From positions 1 through 64,000 of the forward strand of contig JAIXOQ010000005.1 in the NCBI GenBank assembly GCA_027486675.1: a DNA stretch of 64,000 bases, in the 5' to 3' direction. Position numbers and translations under genes: made by a program. The notes below the pieces were generated by a model. The model ran no database searches, was not told the origin of the DNA, and saw nothing but the letters and a program-made list of their open reading frames with translations. Numbering within the stretch: the first letter of the stretch is position 1; each line of letters begins with the position of its first letter. The DNA is from Pseudomonadota bacterium (GTDB lineage: Bacteria; Bdellovibrionota; UBA1018; CAIMNF01). This document shows, in pieces, positions 41,113 through 51,001 of the stretch.

Positions 41113-41397
41113 ATGAAAAAACTTATCTTTATGTCGATGTTAGCAATCGTTATTAGCACTGCGGTGAGCGCGAAGGCCGAGGCGCAAGAGACCTCGGAAT
41201 CCGCTTCAGGCGGAGCATCGGGGGTGGTGGTTATGGCGGTGGATAGAGGAGAAAAGCGCTCATATGGGGAAAAATGGGTCGATACCCGATTTGGTATCGT
41301 TTGTTACACAGCATTCCCTGGCTCGACTGATGGTGGTACCGCCATCTCCTGCTTGCCCATCAATCCAGCTTTCGTAAAAGCGCTGAAGACCAAGTGA
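41113..41397 (+). CDS. Small secreted protein of unknown function, 94 aa
   Basis: Signal peptide (LIFMSMLAIVISTAVSAKAEA, residues 4-24), then a Ser/Gly-rich stretch and a compact C-terminal part with two Cys residues (GIVCYTAFPG... AISCLP) that could form a disulfide. No family recognised. The ATG at 41113 is chosen over the open frame's TTG at 41080, since it starts the signal peptide. No Shine-Dalgarno; a TTGCCC lies 33 bases upstream, but the spacing to any -10 is short. Confidence 0.5.
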   Translation: MKKLIFMSMLAIVISTAVSAKAEAQETSESASGGASGVVVMAVDRGEKRSYGEKWVDTRFGIVCYTAFPGSTDGGTAISCLPINPAFVKALKTK

Positions 41398-41417
41398 CCC
41401 AGCGCGCCACTCCGCCC

Positions 41418-41446
41418 TTCACTCCTCCATACCCCCGGGCTATTCT
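41418..41446 (+). promoter_or_regulatory. Candidate glyQS promoter, leaderless geometry
   Basis: TTCACT (41418-41423), a 17-base spacer, TATTCT (41441-41446). The ATG lies 8 bases downstream with no ribosome-binding site. Confidence 0.4.
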
Positions 41447-41454
41447 TACGGCTT

Positions 41455-42783
41455 ATGTCCACAACCGATCTCAAAGACATGGCCGAACTAGTATCCCTCT
41501 GTAAACGACGCGGATTCATCTTCCCGTCGAGCGAAATCTACGGAGGCATCGGATCTTGCTGGGACTACGGCCCCTTGGGATCAGAGCTCAAACTCAATGT
41601 GAAAAACCGCTGGTGGAACGCGATGACCAACCGCGATGACATCGAAGGTTTGGACGCAGCCATCCTCATGCACCCGCGCGTATGGGAAGCATCCGGCCAC
41701 GTCGATGGATTTGTAGACCCATTGGTCGATTGCAAAAAATGTCGTGCACGCTTCCGTGCTGACCATCTGACTCCCGAACAAATCGATAGCAAAAACTGCC
41801 CCACCTGCGGCACGAAAGGCTCACTCACTGAACCACGCCAGTTCAACCTCATGTTCAAAACCCACATGGGTCCCATGGAAGACACCGCAAGCTTGGTGTA
41901 TCTGCGCCCAGAAACGGCGCAAGGGATCTTTGTGAACTTCGAAAACGTTCAACAAAGTGCGCGCCAAAAAATTCCATTTGGAATTGCTCAAATTGGGAAA
42001 GCATTCCGAAATGAAATCACCCCAGGAAATTTCATTTTCCGCACACGCGAATTTGAACAGATGGAGATGCAGTACTTCGTGAAACCTGGTTCTGACATGG
42101 AACACTTTGAGCAGTGGAAGGCGATGAGACACAAATGGCACGTGGACAACGGAATTCGCCCAAATAAACTTCGTTTCCACGAACATGCGGGGACCGAACT
42201 CGCCCACTACGCACGCGCGGCGTTTGATATTCAGTACGAATTCCCAATCGGCTGGCAGGAAGTCGAAGGCATCCACAACCGCACGGACTTTGACTTAAAG
42301 CGCCACCAAGAGTTCAGCAAAAAGAAGATCGAGTACTTCGACGAAGCGACTCGTGAAAAGTATGTGCCCTTTGTCGTTGAAACTTCAGTCGGCTGCGATC
42401 GTGCGCTGCTTTCAATTCTTTGTGATGCCTATCGCTTAGAGGGCGAACGCACGGTGCTGAAGATGCATCCGGAACTAGCGCCTTACAAAGTGGCGCTCTT
42501 TCCACTGATGAAGAAGCCAGAGCTGATTGAATTCAGCGACAAAGTCTACGCTGATCTAAAACGCACTTTCCGCGCCACCTACGATGACTCAGGATCGATC
42601 GGAAAGCGTTACCGCAGGCAAGACGAGATCGGCACACCATTTTGTGCAACGGTCGACTACGACGGTCTCACAGACCAGTCGGTCACCGTGCGGGATCGCG
42701 ACAACATGACCCAGGAACGAGTTCCAGCCGCTCGACTTACGGATTACATGCGGGATCAGATGAAGATTTGGAAACCAAGTTAA
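41455..42783 (+). CDS. glyQS: Glycyl-tRNA synthetase, single-chain (alpha2) type
   Basis: A 442-residue class II synthetase of the homodimeric kind used by eukaryotes, archaea and some bacteria, not the alpha2-beta2 type of most proteobacteria. [21 protein letters not shown] opens the fold. A zinc-finger-like insertion follows with [13 protein letters not shown] and [30 protein letters not shown] is motif 2 and [18 protein letters not shown] motif 3. The C-terminal anticodon domain ends LTDYMRDQM. Its stop overlaps the convergent glycosyltransferase stop by four bases. Confidence 0.95.
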   Translation: MSTTDLKDMAELVSLCKRRGFIFPSSEIYGGIGSCWDYGPLGSELKLNVKNRWWNAMTNRDDIEGLDAAILMHPRVWEASGHVDGFVDPLVDCKKCRARFRADHLTPEQIDSKNCPTCGTKGSLTEPRQFNLMFKTHMGPMEDTASLVYLRPETAQGIFVNFENVQQSARQKIPFGIAQIGKAFRNEITPGNFIFRTREFEQMEMQYFVKPGSDMEHFEQWKAMRHKWHVDNGIRPNKLRFHEHAGTELAHYARAAFDIQYEFPIGWQEVEGIHNRTDFDLKRHQEFSKKKIEYFDEATREKYVPFVVETSVGCDRALLSILCDAYRLEGERTVLKMHPELAPYKVALFPLMKKPELIEFSDKVYADLKRTFRATYDDSGSIGKRYRRQDEIGTPFCATVDYDGLTDQSVTVRDRDNMTQERVPAARLTDYMRDQMKIWKPS

Positions 42784-43952
42784 TCTGCAGTCGAGGGGTG
42801 AGCCGAATAACGAGCTTTAAGCGCCTTGATATACAAAGAAATGAGCCTCTTCGTTCGTTCACTACGACCATAATGAGCACGCGCATATTCAGAGGCACGT
42901 TTCCCCATCGCTTTGAGTTCATCCGGGTCCTCTAAAACAAGGCGGAGCTTTCTTTGCAGATCAAAAGCATCGCCGCTACGGATCAGATGTCCTGCCCGGC
43001 TGGTGCCGATCCACTCAATTGGATCCGGGCCAGTTGCACAAACAATCGGCGTACCGATGGCTAAGGCTTCAATCGCTTGTAATCCATAAACCGCTTTATT
43101 GGATGGCAATACAAAGACATCCAGAGTGCCTAAAACCAACGGTACGGATTCTTCATTTGGAACCAGCCGAATTTGCTTTTCCAGGTGAAACTGCTTGATG
43201 AGATCTAAAAGTGCATCATTCCCCTGGCTCTCAAAACCAACAATGACGAACTGAGTTCTGGCGGCAAGTTCAGAGTTTCTCAAAAAACTAGCCGCAGCTT
43301 TTATGAATGAGCTTTGCGCCTGTGGTGCCTCACGGGACGCGATCATGCCCACTAAAAAGGAGTCGTCTGACAACCCCCACTTTTTACGCAGAATTTTAAA
43401 ATCAAAGTGATCGGGGTTAAAGACACTGAGATCTAAACCAGGAAAAAGCGTCCTTGTCTTTGATTCAAGCACGGGACGATACAACGACACACGATCGCGA
43501 ATGGATCTTGAAGGAACAAGCACAAGGTCAATGCGCTTGTAAAACCAAGATTGGAACCAGTGAGAGATGCGTTTTTCAAGCACCGACCCCTGAGAAACAA
43601 CAATAGGGACCATGGGGTGCCGTAAGACCCACGGTAATACACTTCCGAGTATTCCAACCTCAATCACGTGAATCAAATTGAACCCCGAAGCTAACGAAAC
43701 CTCTAAGGCCTTCTTTAACTTTTTGTCCAAAATATTTTTTGGATGTTCATCCCAAAGTTCTACAGCACTTGGGCGAACTCCCCTGACCTGATCTGCAAAT
43801 CGAGATCCTCGAAGTGCGATCAATTTCCACTCAACACCATTGGCCGATAGCTCACGAAAGTCTTCTACAGAGACTTCATCTTCTGGAAGCGGGGATTCCT
43901 CAAAGTTCAAGAACAAGATCTTTGGCTGCGGCGCGGGACTAATATCTTCCAT
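42780..43952 (-). CDS. Glycosyltransferase family 4 (GT-B) protein
   Basis: A 390-residue cytoplasmic or membrane-associated transferase. It shows a GT4 N-terminal donor-binding half, then the C-terminal Glycos_transf_1 part: [62 protein letters not shown] (the E-x7-E motif) and [20 protein letters not shown]. Sugar and acceptor are not defined. It overlaps the heptosyltransferase-like gene upstream, so a role in LPS core or another surface glycan is inferred. Confidence 0.85.
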   Translation of the reverse strand: MEDISPAPQPKILFLNFEESPLPEDEVSVEDFRELSANGVEWKLIALRGSRFADQVRGVRPSAVELWDEHPKNILDKKLKKALEVSLASGFNLIHVIEVGILGSVLPWVLRHPMVPIVVSQGSVLEKRISHWFQSWFYKRIDLVLVPSRSIRDRVSLYRPVLESKTRTLFPGLDLSVFNPDHFDFKILRKKWGLSDDSFLVGMIASREAPQAQSSFIKAAASFLRNSELAARTQFVIVGFESQGNDALLDLIKQFHLEKQIRLVPNEESVPLVLGTLDVFVLPSNKAVYGLQAIEALAIGTPIVCATGPDPIEWIGTSRAGHLIRSGDAFDLQRKLRLVLEDPDELKAMGKRASEYARAHYGRSERTKRLISLYIKALKARYSAHPSTAD

Positions 43953-44973
43953 GCAACAACCCTTCTTGCGCCTGATTGGCTACAGCGTCAAATGAGATTC
44001 CCTTTAAACAAGCCAGATAGGCACTACCCGAATTAGAACAGATGTTTCTCTCACAGGGCCAACACGGAACAGGATTAGTCGTCAAACTCACACGGCCAGG
44101 TCCAATGGGCAGTGTGCGACTTGGATTGGCTGCGCCACAAATGATCTGCACCTTAGATCCACAAAGTGCGGCGACATGGGCAAGACCTGATTCATTGGTG
44201 AAGGAAAGTTCTGCATTCTTAAAGATCGAAGACAAGACCGGCACTGGGCCAACCGCAATTTGGTTCACCATCGTAGCGCCAAGTTCTTTTTCGAGTCTCG
44301 CCACAAATTGCAATTCTGCGGTCCCTCCCACCCAGACCGACTTCCATCCTGTTCGTGACGTCATCAACTTAGAAAGATCAATGAATGAAGCTAAACTGTA
44401 ACGACGTGAATCGGCTGTGGCGCCTGGGGCAACGACAAAATATTTTTCCCTTGGAGGAGGGATAGGATCAAAGGCGCCCCAGTCCCGAGAAGCGTCAAAA
44501 GAAGTCACGATTTCTTCCAAAAATTTGGCTCGTGAGGTTCCAGGCAACAAATGACAATAAGCATCCGCTCGATGCAGATTTGGATCTGGGTCCCAAGCAA
44601 CTGACTCATGCAAAAGAAAACTGCGAGCATCGGTAGCATAGCCCCGGACTCGACCCACACCACCTAACCGAAAGAGTGCCGCCGAGCCAAAAGAATTTGG
44701 AAGAAGAACGCCTAAGTCCCAAGGTCCACGCGCCCGGATATTGGCTGCATTCTGTCGCATCCACTGAAATGAACTCAAGATTGAGCCTTTTTTTCGTTGA
44801 GTGATCACCAGGGTTTCATTCACTAAGCTTCGAAACTGAAGATCCTTCACCCAAGGCATGGATACTACGCCGATCCAAGCTTTCGGAAATCTTTCCCTTA
44901 AAGCATAAAAAAAAGGATAAGCCATCACTTGATCGCCAATCCAGTTGGGGGCGCGTACAAGAATTCGAGTCAT
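43939..44973 (-). CDS. WaaF-like ADP-heptose:LPS heptosyltransferase (GT9)
   Basis: A 344-residue GT9 enzyme with the family opening ILVRAPNWIGDQVMAYPFFYALRERFP, then VAPGATADSRRYSLASFIDLS and FTNESGLAHVAALCGSKVQIICGA. The C-terminal cysteine set (CWPCERNIC... CLKGI) is typical of heptosyltransferase II. It would add a heptose to the inner core of LPS at the cytoplasmic face. Neighbour overlaps on both sides tie it into the envelope operon. Confidence 0.85.
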   Translation of the reverse strand: MTRILVRAPNWIGDQVMAYPFFYALRERFPKAWIGVVSMPWVKDLQFRSLVNETLVITQRKKGSILSSFQWMRQNAANIRARGPWDLGVLLPNSFGSAALFRLGGVGRVRGYATDARSFLLHESVAWDPDPNLHRADAYCHLLPGTSRAKFLEEIVTSFDASRDWGAFDPIPPPREKYFVVAPGATADSRRYSLASFIDLSKLMTSRTGWKSVWVGGTAELQFVARLEKELGATMVNQIAVGPVPVLSSIFKNAELSFTNESGLAHVAALCGSKVQIICGAANPSRTLPIGPGRVSLTTNPVPCWPCERNICSNSGSAYLACLKGISFDAVANQAQEGLLHGRY

Positions 44974-45932
44974 GGAGCTGGCGCTATTTTCTCAAGTGCT
45001 ACGGCGAAAGACCCTACTCGGACCTTAGTCTCTACGCGAAGTATGTATCGACCCGGATGATCCGCGGCGATCCAAATCCAATTATCCTTATTCTTTAACT
45101 CCCCGTTTTCATAGTTTTGCAGGTGATAAACATTGAGATTCCATTCTCGGCCAGCCCAATTCTTACGCTCTGTCCGGTCGAAGCGGATCACACCCTCCCA
45201 CGGCTTACCATCGAAAACGATCGGCATCCGATACTCCTTTCCTGGAGCATCAGGCAGCGGAGCCACTCGCAGGAAATACAGCATACCGATCCCATCTCGG
45301 GCCCAACGGTTGAGCGCAAACTCTTCCTTTTTTTCGCTATAGCCCTTTTCAATATGCTCGGTCCTGGACCAATAATAGGATTTCAATTTTTCGTGGTCAA
45401 AGAGCTCGATAGCTTGTTTGGTTTGCTTCGAATCTTCCTGGTCGAGTGCAAAACGATAGGACTGTAGCCCTTCAAAATCTGAATAGCTGTTCAGTTGAGC
45501 GACCACTCTGTAAATGAGGCTAAAAATACTGGTGGTTTTTGCTCGCCCCTGAAAATGATAGACCTCATGTTCATTCACAAACTTATTCGGCATCACCTCT
45601 AGATCCAAGGTGCCCGCTGTCACGCCAATATAACGAATGTCGTACTGCAGAGTCTCCCCGACCCCAAAAGGCATCGGCTCTTTTCTAAAATGAGGAGTTT
45701 CCATCTTTTGCGTCACCATAGGCGGTGTGGGTGTCGCCACTGCCGATTTTTTCTTCTTTTGTTCAACTGCTACGGGGGTAGCGGCGACCACCGGGGCATC
45801 CTTAATTTCAAACTTCTTTTCAATCTCTTGAGAAATACCCGATGCACCATCAGCATCCTTAAACTTGCGAACCCGCGGGGAGGAGCAACCCAGAAGCATG
45901 AGCGGCAAAATCCAGACACAATATTTTCTCAC
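44970..45932 (-). CDS. DUF3108 lipoprotein
   Basis: A 320-residue protein with lipobox MLLGC (Cys16), a disordered basic/Pro-rich linker (about 45-85), then the DUF3108 domain: FGVGETLQYDIRYIGVTAGTLDLEV, a FSLIYRVVAQLNSYSDFEGLQSYRF stretch and PGRYILRVETKVRVGSFAVAL. The family is predicted to be a periplasmic beta-rich protein of unknown function, frequent near envelope genes. It overlaps the GT9 gene and follows lpxB-lpxK by 17 bases. Confidence 0.85.
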   Translation of the reverse strand: MRKYCVWILPLMLLGCSSPRVRKFKDADGASGISQEIEKKFEIKDAPVVAATPVAVEQKKKKSAVATPTPPMVTQKMETPHFRKEPMPFGVGETLQYDIRYIGVTAGTLDLEVMPNKFVNEHEVYHFQGRAKTTSIFSLIYRVVAQLNSYSDFEGLQSYRFALDQEDSKQTKQAIELFDHEKLKSYYWSRTEHIEKGYSEKKEEFALNRWARDGIGMLYFLRVAPLPDAPGKEYRMPIVFDGKPWEGVIRFDRTERKNWAGREWNLNVYHLQNYENGELKNKDNWIWIAADHPGRYILRVETKVRVGSFAVALEKIAPAP

Positions 45933-45949
45933 ACTTTAATCTTAACGGC

Positions 45950-48094
45950 TTAGCCAAGCTTTTCCAGAACGAAGGCACTAAAACTAGATTCAATCGTCAG
46001 ATCTTGCTCAATAACGACCAACTCGCCTAGATCTTGAAGTTTCGACGCGTCTTTTGAGGTGCAAACAGGGGTAGCCCCTAGACTTCGTGCCCGTTCCACC
46101 ACAACTTTTATGTCCCGAGGAGAGATCGAGGAATGATCGGGCAAGAATAGAGCATCCTGCACTTGGAAGCCTGAATCTCTCATGGACTGCACAACGGAAA
46201 CAGGGTCGCCGACGGCAAGGAGTGCTACAACAGGCCCAAGGATTTTGGGATGGTGACGCGCCTCCATCTCAAACTGGGCCAAGGCACTTGCAGCGAGCGG
46301 ACCGCCCCTTCCTTTTACCCAGACCAAAGCATCTGCGTTCTTGGCTGCGGAAAAGAAATCACGGTACACCACTTCAGTCGGCTGCCGAGGAGTCACAGCC
46401 AGAAGGGTGAGATTTGGCTTAATATTCATGGATTGAAAACCGTCATCGAGTAACACCCATCCAGAAAATCCTTTTTCCTCAAGCTGTTTCAGCACCTTGG
46501 ATCGAGATCGGGTCGCGATGGTCAGTAGGTTAGGGAACTTCTGCTTTAAATCAGTCAACTCATCACCCAGGTCATCGACATTGGGTGATGCCTCAGGACC
46601 ACTCCACACGTCTTTGTGATTCTTACGGCCGTACCCACGGGACACCACCGCGACGGGGATCTTTTGTCTTGCCGCAAGCTGAACTAAAGCTGCCACGATT
46701 GGACTCTTCCCTGACCCTCCGGCTTGCAGGTTCCCCACCAAACAAGTCTTTAATCCCCGAAGAGGCTGCAATTCCCCACGTAACAGGCGTACCAAACGAT
46801 TCAAAACACTCCACGCCCAAGAGGCGAGCCCTACTCTGAATCGAGAGCGATGCCGAGTGAAAATCTGTCTCTCAGGACGCTTCTTTCGCCAGTCTTCAAG
46901 CTTTTGTGCAATTCGGACCGAGGTGGTTTCCTCCTGCAGTGGGGCTACGAAGGACTGAACCGCCATGACTCCGCCGTCGCGATCCTGAATCTGCCTCAGT
47001 GTTGTCTTCACTAGGTTTTGGGCATTTGCTTCTGGACCAAGAAGTTCCGGAAAAATCGAGTCCGTTCGCAATTGAATGCCTAACAGAATGTTCGGTAGTC
47101 CGACTGGACCACGGTACCGGATGAGGTGGGTAAAGATCCACTGAGTGGTCTTAGAAACCGCATAAATAATGATGGGAAAACATCCCGCCCACACTGCCTC
47201 CAAAGTGGAAGTTCCTGATTTAATCCAGCCCAAACGGTGTGCGCGCAGGACTTCATCTGATCGCCCTATAAACCACCGAAATTCTACATTCTTCCCCGCA
47301 CGAAAAAGTGTCTTCACTTGATCTAGGGATTCAATCTCTGGGACAGGAACAGAAAGAATGACTCGTTTCTTCGACTCCTGGGCGAGGAGTTCAGCTGCAT
47401 CAGAAAAAAGTTTCGCGTGGAGCTTGATTTCACTCGGCCTGGATCCTGGAAATGCAGCTAACTCGATGCATGGACCGAGCTGCATTGTTGTTTCAAGGTT
47501 GAGTTCCCGCCTCACTTGCTCCACAGACTTTATAAATGCAGGACGATCTCTGAGTGGGTGACCCTCAGAGATCACATTAAACCCAAGCCTAGAAAGCCAC
47601 GCCGCCTCAAACTCAAAGAGCGATACCACACCATGCACCAGTGCATGGAGCTTCGCAGCCCTCCTCTCGCGCCATATCCACATCTTTGGCGGGATTGCGT
47701 CAATCCAAGTGCATTCCTGAATTTCAGCAACCGATTTTAGAAGCCTTAAATGAAAGTCTGGATAATCAAATACGATACCCATTTGAGGACGCACGCTTTT
47801 TAGCCGAGAGGTCAAATCATCAAATATACGCCGCAGGCGAAAGAAGCTTCCGATGAGTTCGGAAAAACCCATAACCCGCATTTCTTCGGCCCGTTGCCAG
47901 CAATGAAAAGCAGGAATTTTCCTAAGTTCTGGTCCCCCAACGCCACAAAACTTAAGATCTGGATTCACACTCAGCCAAGCCCGAACGACGAGCGCAGCAA
48001 TCGCATCCGAGGATGCCTCAGCAGCTGAAATAAAAATGAGCGGCGCATTCGGGTCATTTGATGCAGCCACGTTCACTCTTTCGAATGAAATCAA
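45950..48094 (-). CDS. LpxB-LpxK fusion: lipid A disaccharide synthase and tetraacyldisaccharide 4'-kinase
   Basis: A 714-residue two-enzyme protein. Residues about 15-400 are LpxB (GT19): AAEASSD (usually AGEASGD), IPPKMWIWRERR, EGHPLRDRP (about 178), AFPGSRPSEIKLH and KSGTSTLEAVWAG (about 292). Residues about 410-714 are LpxK: an N-terminal hydrophobic/basic helix, P-loop GNLQAGGSGKSP (about 454), VVSRGYGR (485-490), GDE, and LLDDGFQS (usually DDGFQH). They catalyse consecutive steps of lipid A assembly. Both cores look intact, though two motifs deviate by a residue. The ATG at 48094 lies 41 bases inside lpxA; a GTG at 48070 is an alternative start. Confidence 0.9.
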   Translation of the reverse strand: MISFERVNVAASNDPNAPLIFISAAEASSDAIAALVVRAWLSVNPDLKFCGVGGPELRKIPAFHCWQRAEEMRVMGFSELIGSFFRLRRIFDDLTSRLKSVRPQMGIVFDYPDFHLRLLKSVAEIQECTWIDAIPPKMWIWRERRAAKLHALVHGVVSLFEFEAAWLSRLGFNVISEGHPLRDRPAFIKSVEQVRRELNLETTMQLGPCIELAAFPGSRPSEIKLHAKLFSDAAELLAQESKKRVILSVPVPEIESLDQVKTLFRAGKNVEFRWFIGRSDEVLRAHRLGWIKSGTSTLEAVWAGCFPIIIYAVSKTTQWIFTHLIRYRGPVGLPNILLGIQLRTDSIFPELLGPEANAQNLVKTTLRQIQDRDGGVMAVQSFVAPLQEETTSVRIAQKLEDWRKKRPERQIFTRHRSRFRVGLASWAWSVLNRLVRLLRGELQPLRGLKTCLVGNLQAGGSGKSPIVAALVQLAARQKIPVAVVSRGYGRKNHKDVWSGPEASPNVDDLGDELTDLKQKFPNLLTIATRSRSKVLKQLEEKGFSGWVLLDDGFQSMNIKPNLTLLAVTPRQPTEVVYRDFFSAAKNADALVWVKGRGGPLAASALAQFEMEARHHPKILGPVVALLAVGDPVSVVQSMRDSGFQVQDALFLPDHSSISPRDIKVVVERARSLGATPVCTSKDASKLQDLGELVVIEQDLTIESSFSAFVLEKLG

Positions 48095-48836
48095 CGAACT
48101 GTTTCACTTCAGCGTACTCACCATACTGAGACTCAATTTCAAGAAGACATTGATCCTTACTGAGATCAGGACGCTTCCAAAGCTTAATAGCTTCATTCAG
48201 AACGCTGATGGACTCAGCTTTCAGTCCCCTGCGTCTCAGTCCCACAATATTTGCGCCACGAATCTCAAATGGGCGCTCGCCATAGGCAATGACATAAGGA
48301 GGAACATCTCTGTCTACAGCAGTTCGTCCTGCGATATAGCAGTGAGCTCCAACTGTTAAAAACTGGGCAACACCCACCATTCCGCCAATAACAGCAAAGT
48401 CCTGCACGGTTGCATGCCCAGCAAGCTGTGTCGCATTCGAAATCACAATATCATTTCCCACAATGCAGTCATGTCCGAAGTGCACATACGCCATCAGAAG
48501 ATTACGGCTACCGAGTACGGTCTTACCTCCACCCTGCACGGTCCCTAAGTTGAGCGTGACGCTTTCGCGGATGGTATTGTCATCGCCAATCCATAACTCA
48601 GTTGGTTCATTTTTATACTTTAGGTCCTGCGGAACTGCGCCCAAAGCTGCAAATGGAAAAACACGGTTGTCTTTGCCAAGGGTGGTCCTTCCGTTGATCA
48701 CCACATGACTTTGAATCTTTGTATTCGCGCCGATACGTACTTGGGCACCAATAATGCTAAAAGGACCAACTTCGACGTCGATATCCAGTTCAGCGCCTTT
48801 TTCTACAATCGCGGTGGGATGAATCTTTACACTCAT
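48054..48836 (-). CDS. lpxA: LpxA, UDP-N-acetylglucosamine acyltransferase
   Basis: A 260-residue left-handed parallel beta-helix enzyme that starts lipid A synthesis by O-acylating UDP-GlcNAc. Hexapeptide repeats begin at IHPTAIVEKGAELDIDVEVGPFSIIG. The catalytic His is in YVHFGHDCIVGND (about residue 122). The C-terminal helical part runs from IVGLRRRGLKAESI. It is followed by overlapping lpxB-lpxK and preceded by fabZ. Confidence 0.95.
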   Translation of the reverse strand: MSVKIHPTAIVEKGAELDIDVEVGPFSIIGAQVRIGANTKIQSHVVINGRTTLGKDNRVFPFAALGAVPQDLKYKNEPTELWIGDDNTIRESVTLNLGTVQGGGKTVLGSRNLLMAYVHFGHDCIVGNDIVISNATQLAGHATVQDFAVIGGMVGVAQFLTVGAHCYIAGRTAVDRDVPPYVIAYGERPFEIRGANIVGLRRRGLKAESISVLNEAIKLWKRPDLSKDQCLLEIESQYGEYAEVKQFVDFIRKSERGCIK

Positions 48837-48860
48837 GAATGAATCACTCTTTCTTACAAA

Positions 48861-49391
48861 CTAAAATATAGATCGACCACTCGACCGAGGAATCATATTG
48901 GCCATCATTTTAGCTTCGGTGACTTTTTTATCCCCGACATAGGCGACGGCATCAAAGCTCCAGATCGCACTCCGCGTGTGCAGAACCTTAGTCACGATCT
49001 TTAATGTATCCCCCGGCGTCACTGGAATACGAAAGCGAGCCGAATCAACACCCATTAAGACACACTGATAACTTTCGTCTCCGGTCTCAACTTGCGCTGC
49101 TGTCAGTGGGTAAAGAGAAAAACTAGCGACTTGGGCCATGGTTTCTAAAATGAGCACGCCAGGCATAATGGGCAGGTCTGGAAAATGCCCTACGAAATGC
49201 GGCTCGTTTGCCGTGACATTTTTAATGGCTTCGACTTCTACCCCCACAAAGGTCTTGATGTCTTGAATATCAATCGGACGGTCATCCGGCTCACGTATAG
49301 CAATTACGCGATCCACCATCAAAAAAGGCTCCCGATGCGGTAAGAATTTTCTGATTTTTTTCTGATCTAAGTTCTCAAATAGGACCTTCAT
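48861..49391 (-). CDS. fabZ: FabZ, (3R)-hydroxyacyl-ACP dehydratase
   Basis: A 176-residue hotdog-fold enzyme of fatty acid elongation. [13 protein letters not shown] opens the fold; the active-site His and Glu are in [23 protein letters not shown] (about residue 66), followed by [14 protein letters not shown]. It is about 25 residues longer than usual because of an insertion near residues 32-48. The ATG at 49391 overlaps the lpxD stop (ATGA); a longer open frame upstream lies antisense-free within lpxD and is rejected. Sharing an operon with lpxD and lpxA balances fatty acid and lipid A synthesis. Confidence 0.94.
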   Translation of the reverse strand: MKVLFENLDQKKIRKFLPHREPFLMVDRVIAIREPDDRPIDIQDIKTFVGVEVEAIKNVTANEPHFVGHFPDLPIMPGVLILETMAQVASFSLYPLTAAQVETGDESYQCVLMGVDSARFRIPVTPGDTLKIVTKVLHTRSAIWSFDAVAYVGDKKVTEAKMMANMIPRSSGRSIF

Positions 49392-50461
49392 TGCCGATCC
49401 CCTTTCTTCTTTGCCGTCCGAGCCTGTATCGCAAGGATGCGCATCGTCTCTTTCACAGGACGTGCTGGTATGCCCCAATACTCCGCTCCCGCAGGAACGT
49501 CGCGAGCAACGCCTGAGAGCGCACCGATGCGGGCATAATCCCCAATCTTTACATTGTTTGAGACCCCCGAACCTGCACCTATCATGACAAAACGCCCGAT
49601 CGCTGCAGTTCCTGCAACGCCGACTGCACCGCACAAAACCGAACCTTCGCCGATGGAGCAGTTGTGACCGACCTGGACCTGATTGTCGATTTTCACTTTT
49701 GATCCAATAAGCGTGGGCCCCAGAGTACCGCGATCAATGGTGGAATTAGCACCGACCTCAACTTCATCTCCGAGAACTACAGAACCGACATGATAAATCT
49801 TGCTGTGCCCAACTGGAACGCGGCCTGTAAACACGGGAGCATAACCGAAACCATCGGCACCGAGCACAGCTCCCGAATGAATCCGACAATGTTTCCCGAG
49901 AACAACTTTTTCCAACAAAGTCACGTTCGGAAACAAAACGGAGCCATCACCCACAATGCAATTCGGCCCGACGTAAACACCAGGATAGAGCACTGCATTG
50001 GCGCCAATCGCGGACTGAGCGCTCACCACAACATTTGCGGCTATGGATGCAGTGGGGTCAACTTTCGCTGATTCATGGATCACAGAAGAAGGATGCCGAC
50101 CGGCCTGCGCGGCCAATGGGGTCTGATGGTCCACAGAAGAAAGCCCTGGGCTCAGCCTCCTCGTCCACTCAGCAAAAGCCGAATAGGCATCTTTGGACAC
50201 AAGGAACACGCAGGAGGTAAGCTTCGAATGATTCTCGGCCTTGAGTAAAGAAAAGATCTGCTGAGAGACCAGGAATACTTTCGCAGCAGATCGATCAAAA
50301 TCTGCGCGGTAGTTCTGAGAAATATAGACTGACGCTTCGTCTGACCTTGCCTCAAGTAATGAAGCTACACCGCTGATGGGCAGCGAACGGGCTGACTCAT
50401 AAGGTAGCGAGGTCGCTATCTCTGCCTTAACCCAGTCCGCAAGTTCACCAGCAGTGAGCAT
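49388..50461 (-). CDS. lpxD: LpxD, UDP-3-O-acylglucosamine N-acyltransferase
   Basis: A 357-residue enzyme adding the N-linked hydroxyacyl chain in lipid A synthesis. N-terminal uridine-binding domain (about 1-110), then hexapeptide beta-helix (SSVIHESAKVDPTASIAANVVVSAQ, IGANAVLYPGVYVGPNCIVGDG) and the catalytic region GADGFGYAPV with VGHNCSIGEG (about residue 250). The C-terminus ends in a helix (GIPARPVKETMRILAIQ). Transcribed between skp and fabZ. Confidence 0.94.
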   Translation of the reverse strand: MLTAGELADWVKAEIATSLPYESARSLPISGVASLLEARSDEASVYISQNYRADFDRSAAKVFLVSQQIFSLLKAENHSKLTSCVFLVSKDAYSAFAEWTRRLSPGLSSVDHQTPLAAQAGRHPSSVIHESAKVDPTASIAANVVVSAQSAIGANAVLYPGVYVGPNCIVGDGSVLFPNVTLLEKVVLGKHCRIHSGAVLGADGFGYAPVFTGRVPVGHSKIYHVGSVVLGDEVEVGANSTIDRGTLGPTLIGSKVKIDNQVQVGHNCSIGEGSVLCGAVGVAGTAAIGRFVMIGAGSGVSNNVKIGDYARIGALSGVARDVPAGAEYWGIPARPVKETMRILAIQARTAKKKGDRQ

Positions 50462-50473
50462 AAAACTCCGAGA

Positions 50474-50962
50474 CTATTTGTTGATCGAGTTGATCACATC
50501 GTCGGTCAAGTCATCTTTTCCATCCTGGAAGAGAACTAGATTTTCATTCTTCTCCAGAACTAGGGAATATCCCTTCTTTTTCGCAATTTCTGTCACATTG
50601 TTACGAATTTTCGTGATGATCGGAGCGCTCATTTCCTGCTCTTTTGCTTGGATCTCTTGCTGAGACTTCTGCAGCAGTTCTTGGTATTTCCCAAACTTTT
50701 CACGTAGTTCGGATTCCTTTTTTTGACGAGCAACCTGATTCAAAGCAGCCTGTTGTTTCTGGAAATCTTCCTGCAACTTCTTGAGCTTTACTTCTTCGGC
50801 CTGAAGTTCGACTTTTTTCTTATTAAATGCCGTCTCAAGCTCTGATTTTGCTTTTTTTCCTGCATCCGAAGTTTGGATAGCTTTCTGAATGTCTAGGACC
50901 GCAATTTTCTGATCAGCAAATGCAACTGGAGCAACCAAAAGAGCAACGATAAAACTCAACAT
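50474..50962 (-). CDS. skp: Skp/OmpH-family periplasmic chaperone
   Basis: A 162-residue protein: signal peptide (LSFIVALLVAPVAFA), then KIAVLDIQKAIQTSDAGKK, a long charged helical pair (about residues 45-115) forming the tentacles of the trimeric jellyfish fold, and a returning strand SLVLEKNENLVLFQDGKDDLTDDVI. It carries unfolded outer-membrane proteins to the Bam machine. The ATG at 50962 is used; an in-frame TTG 21 bases upstream is less likely. It follows bamA, as usual. Confidence 0.92.
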   Translation of the reverse strand: MLSFIVALLVAPVAFADQKIAVLDIQKAIQTSDAGKKAKSELETAFNKKKVELQAEEVKLKKLQEDFQKQQAALNQVARQKKESELREKFGKYQELLQKSQQEIQAKEQEMSAPIITKIRNNVTEIAKKKGYSLVLEKNENLVLFQDGKDDLTDDVINSINK

Positions 50963-51001
50963 AGGGGTAAGTGATCCTTTCAAGTGGACTTTCAGGCTAG
51001 C

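Noticed and set aside
49392-49634. N-terminal extension of the fabZ frame by 81 codons
   Set aside because: It runs within lpxD in another frame, is rich in Cys and Arg, and precedes the family-like start MKVLFENLD at 49391.
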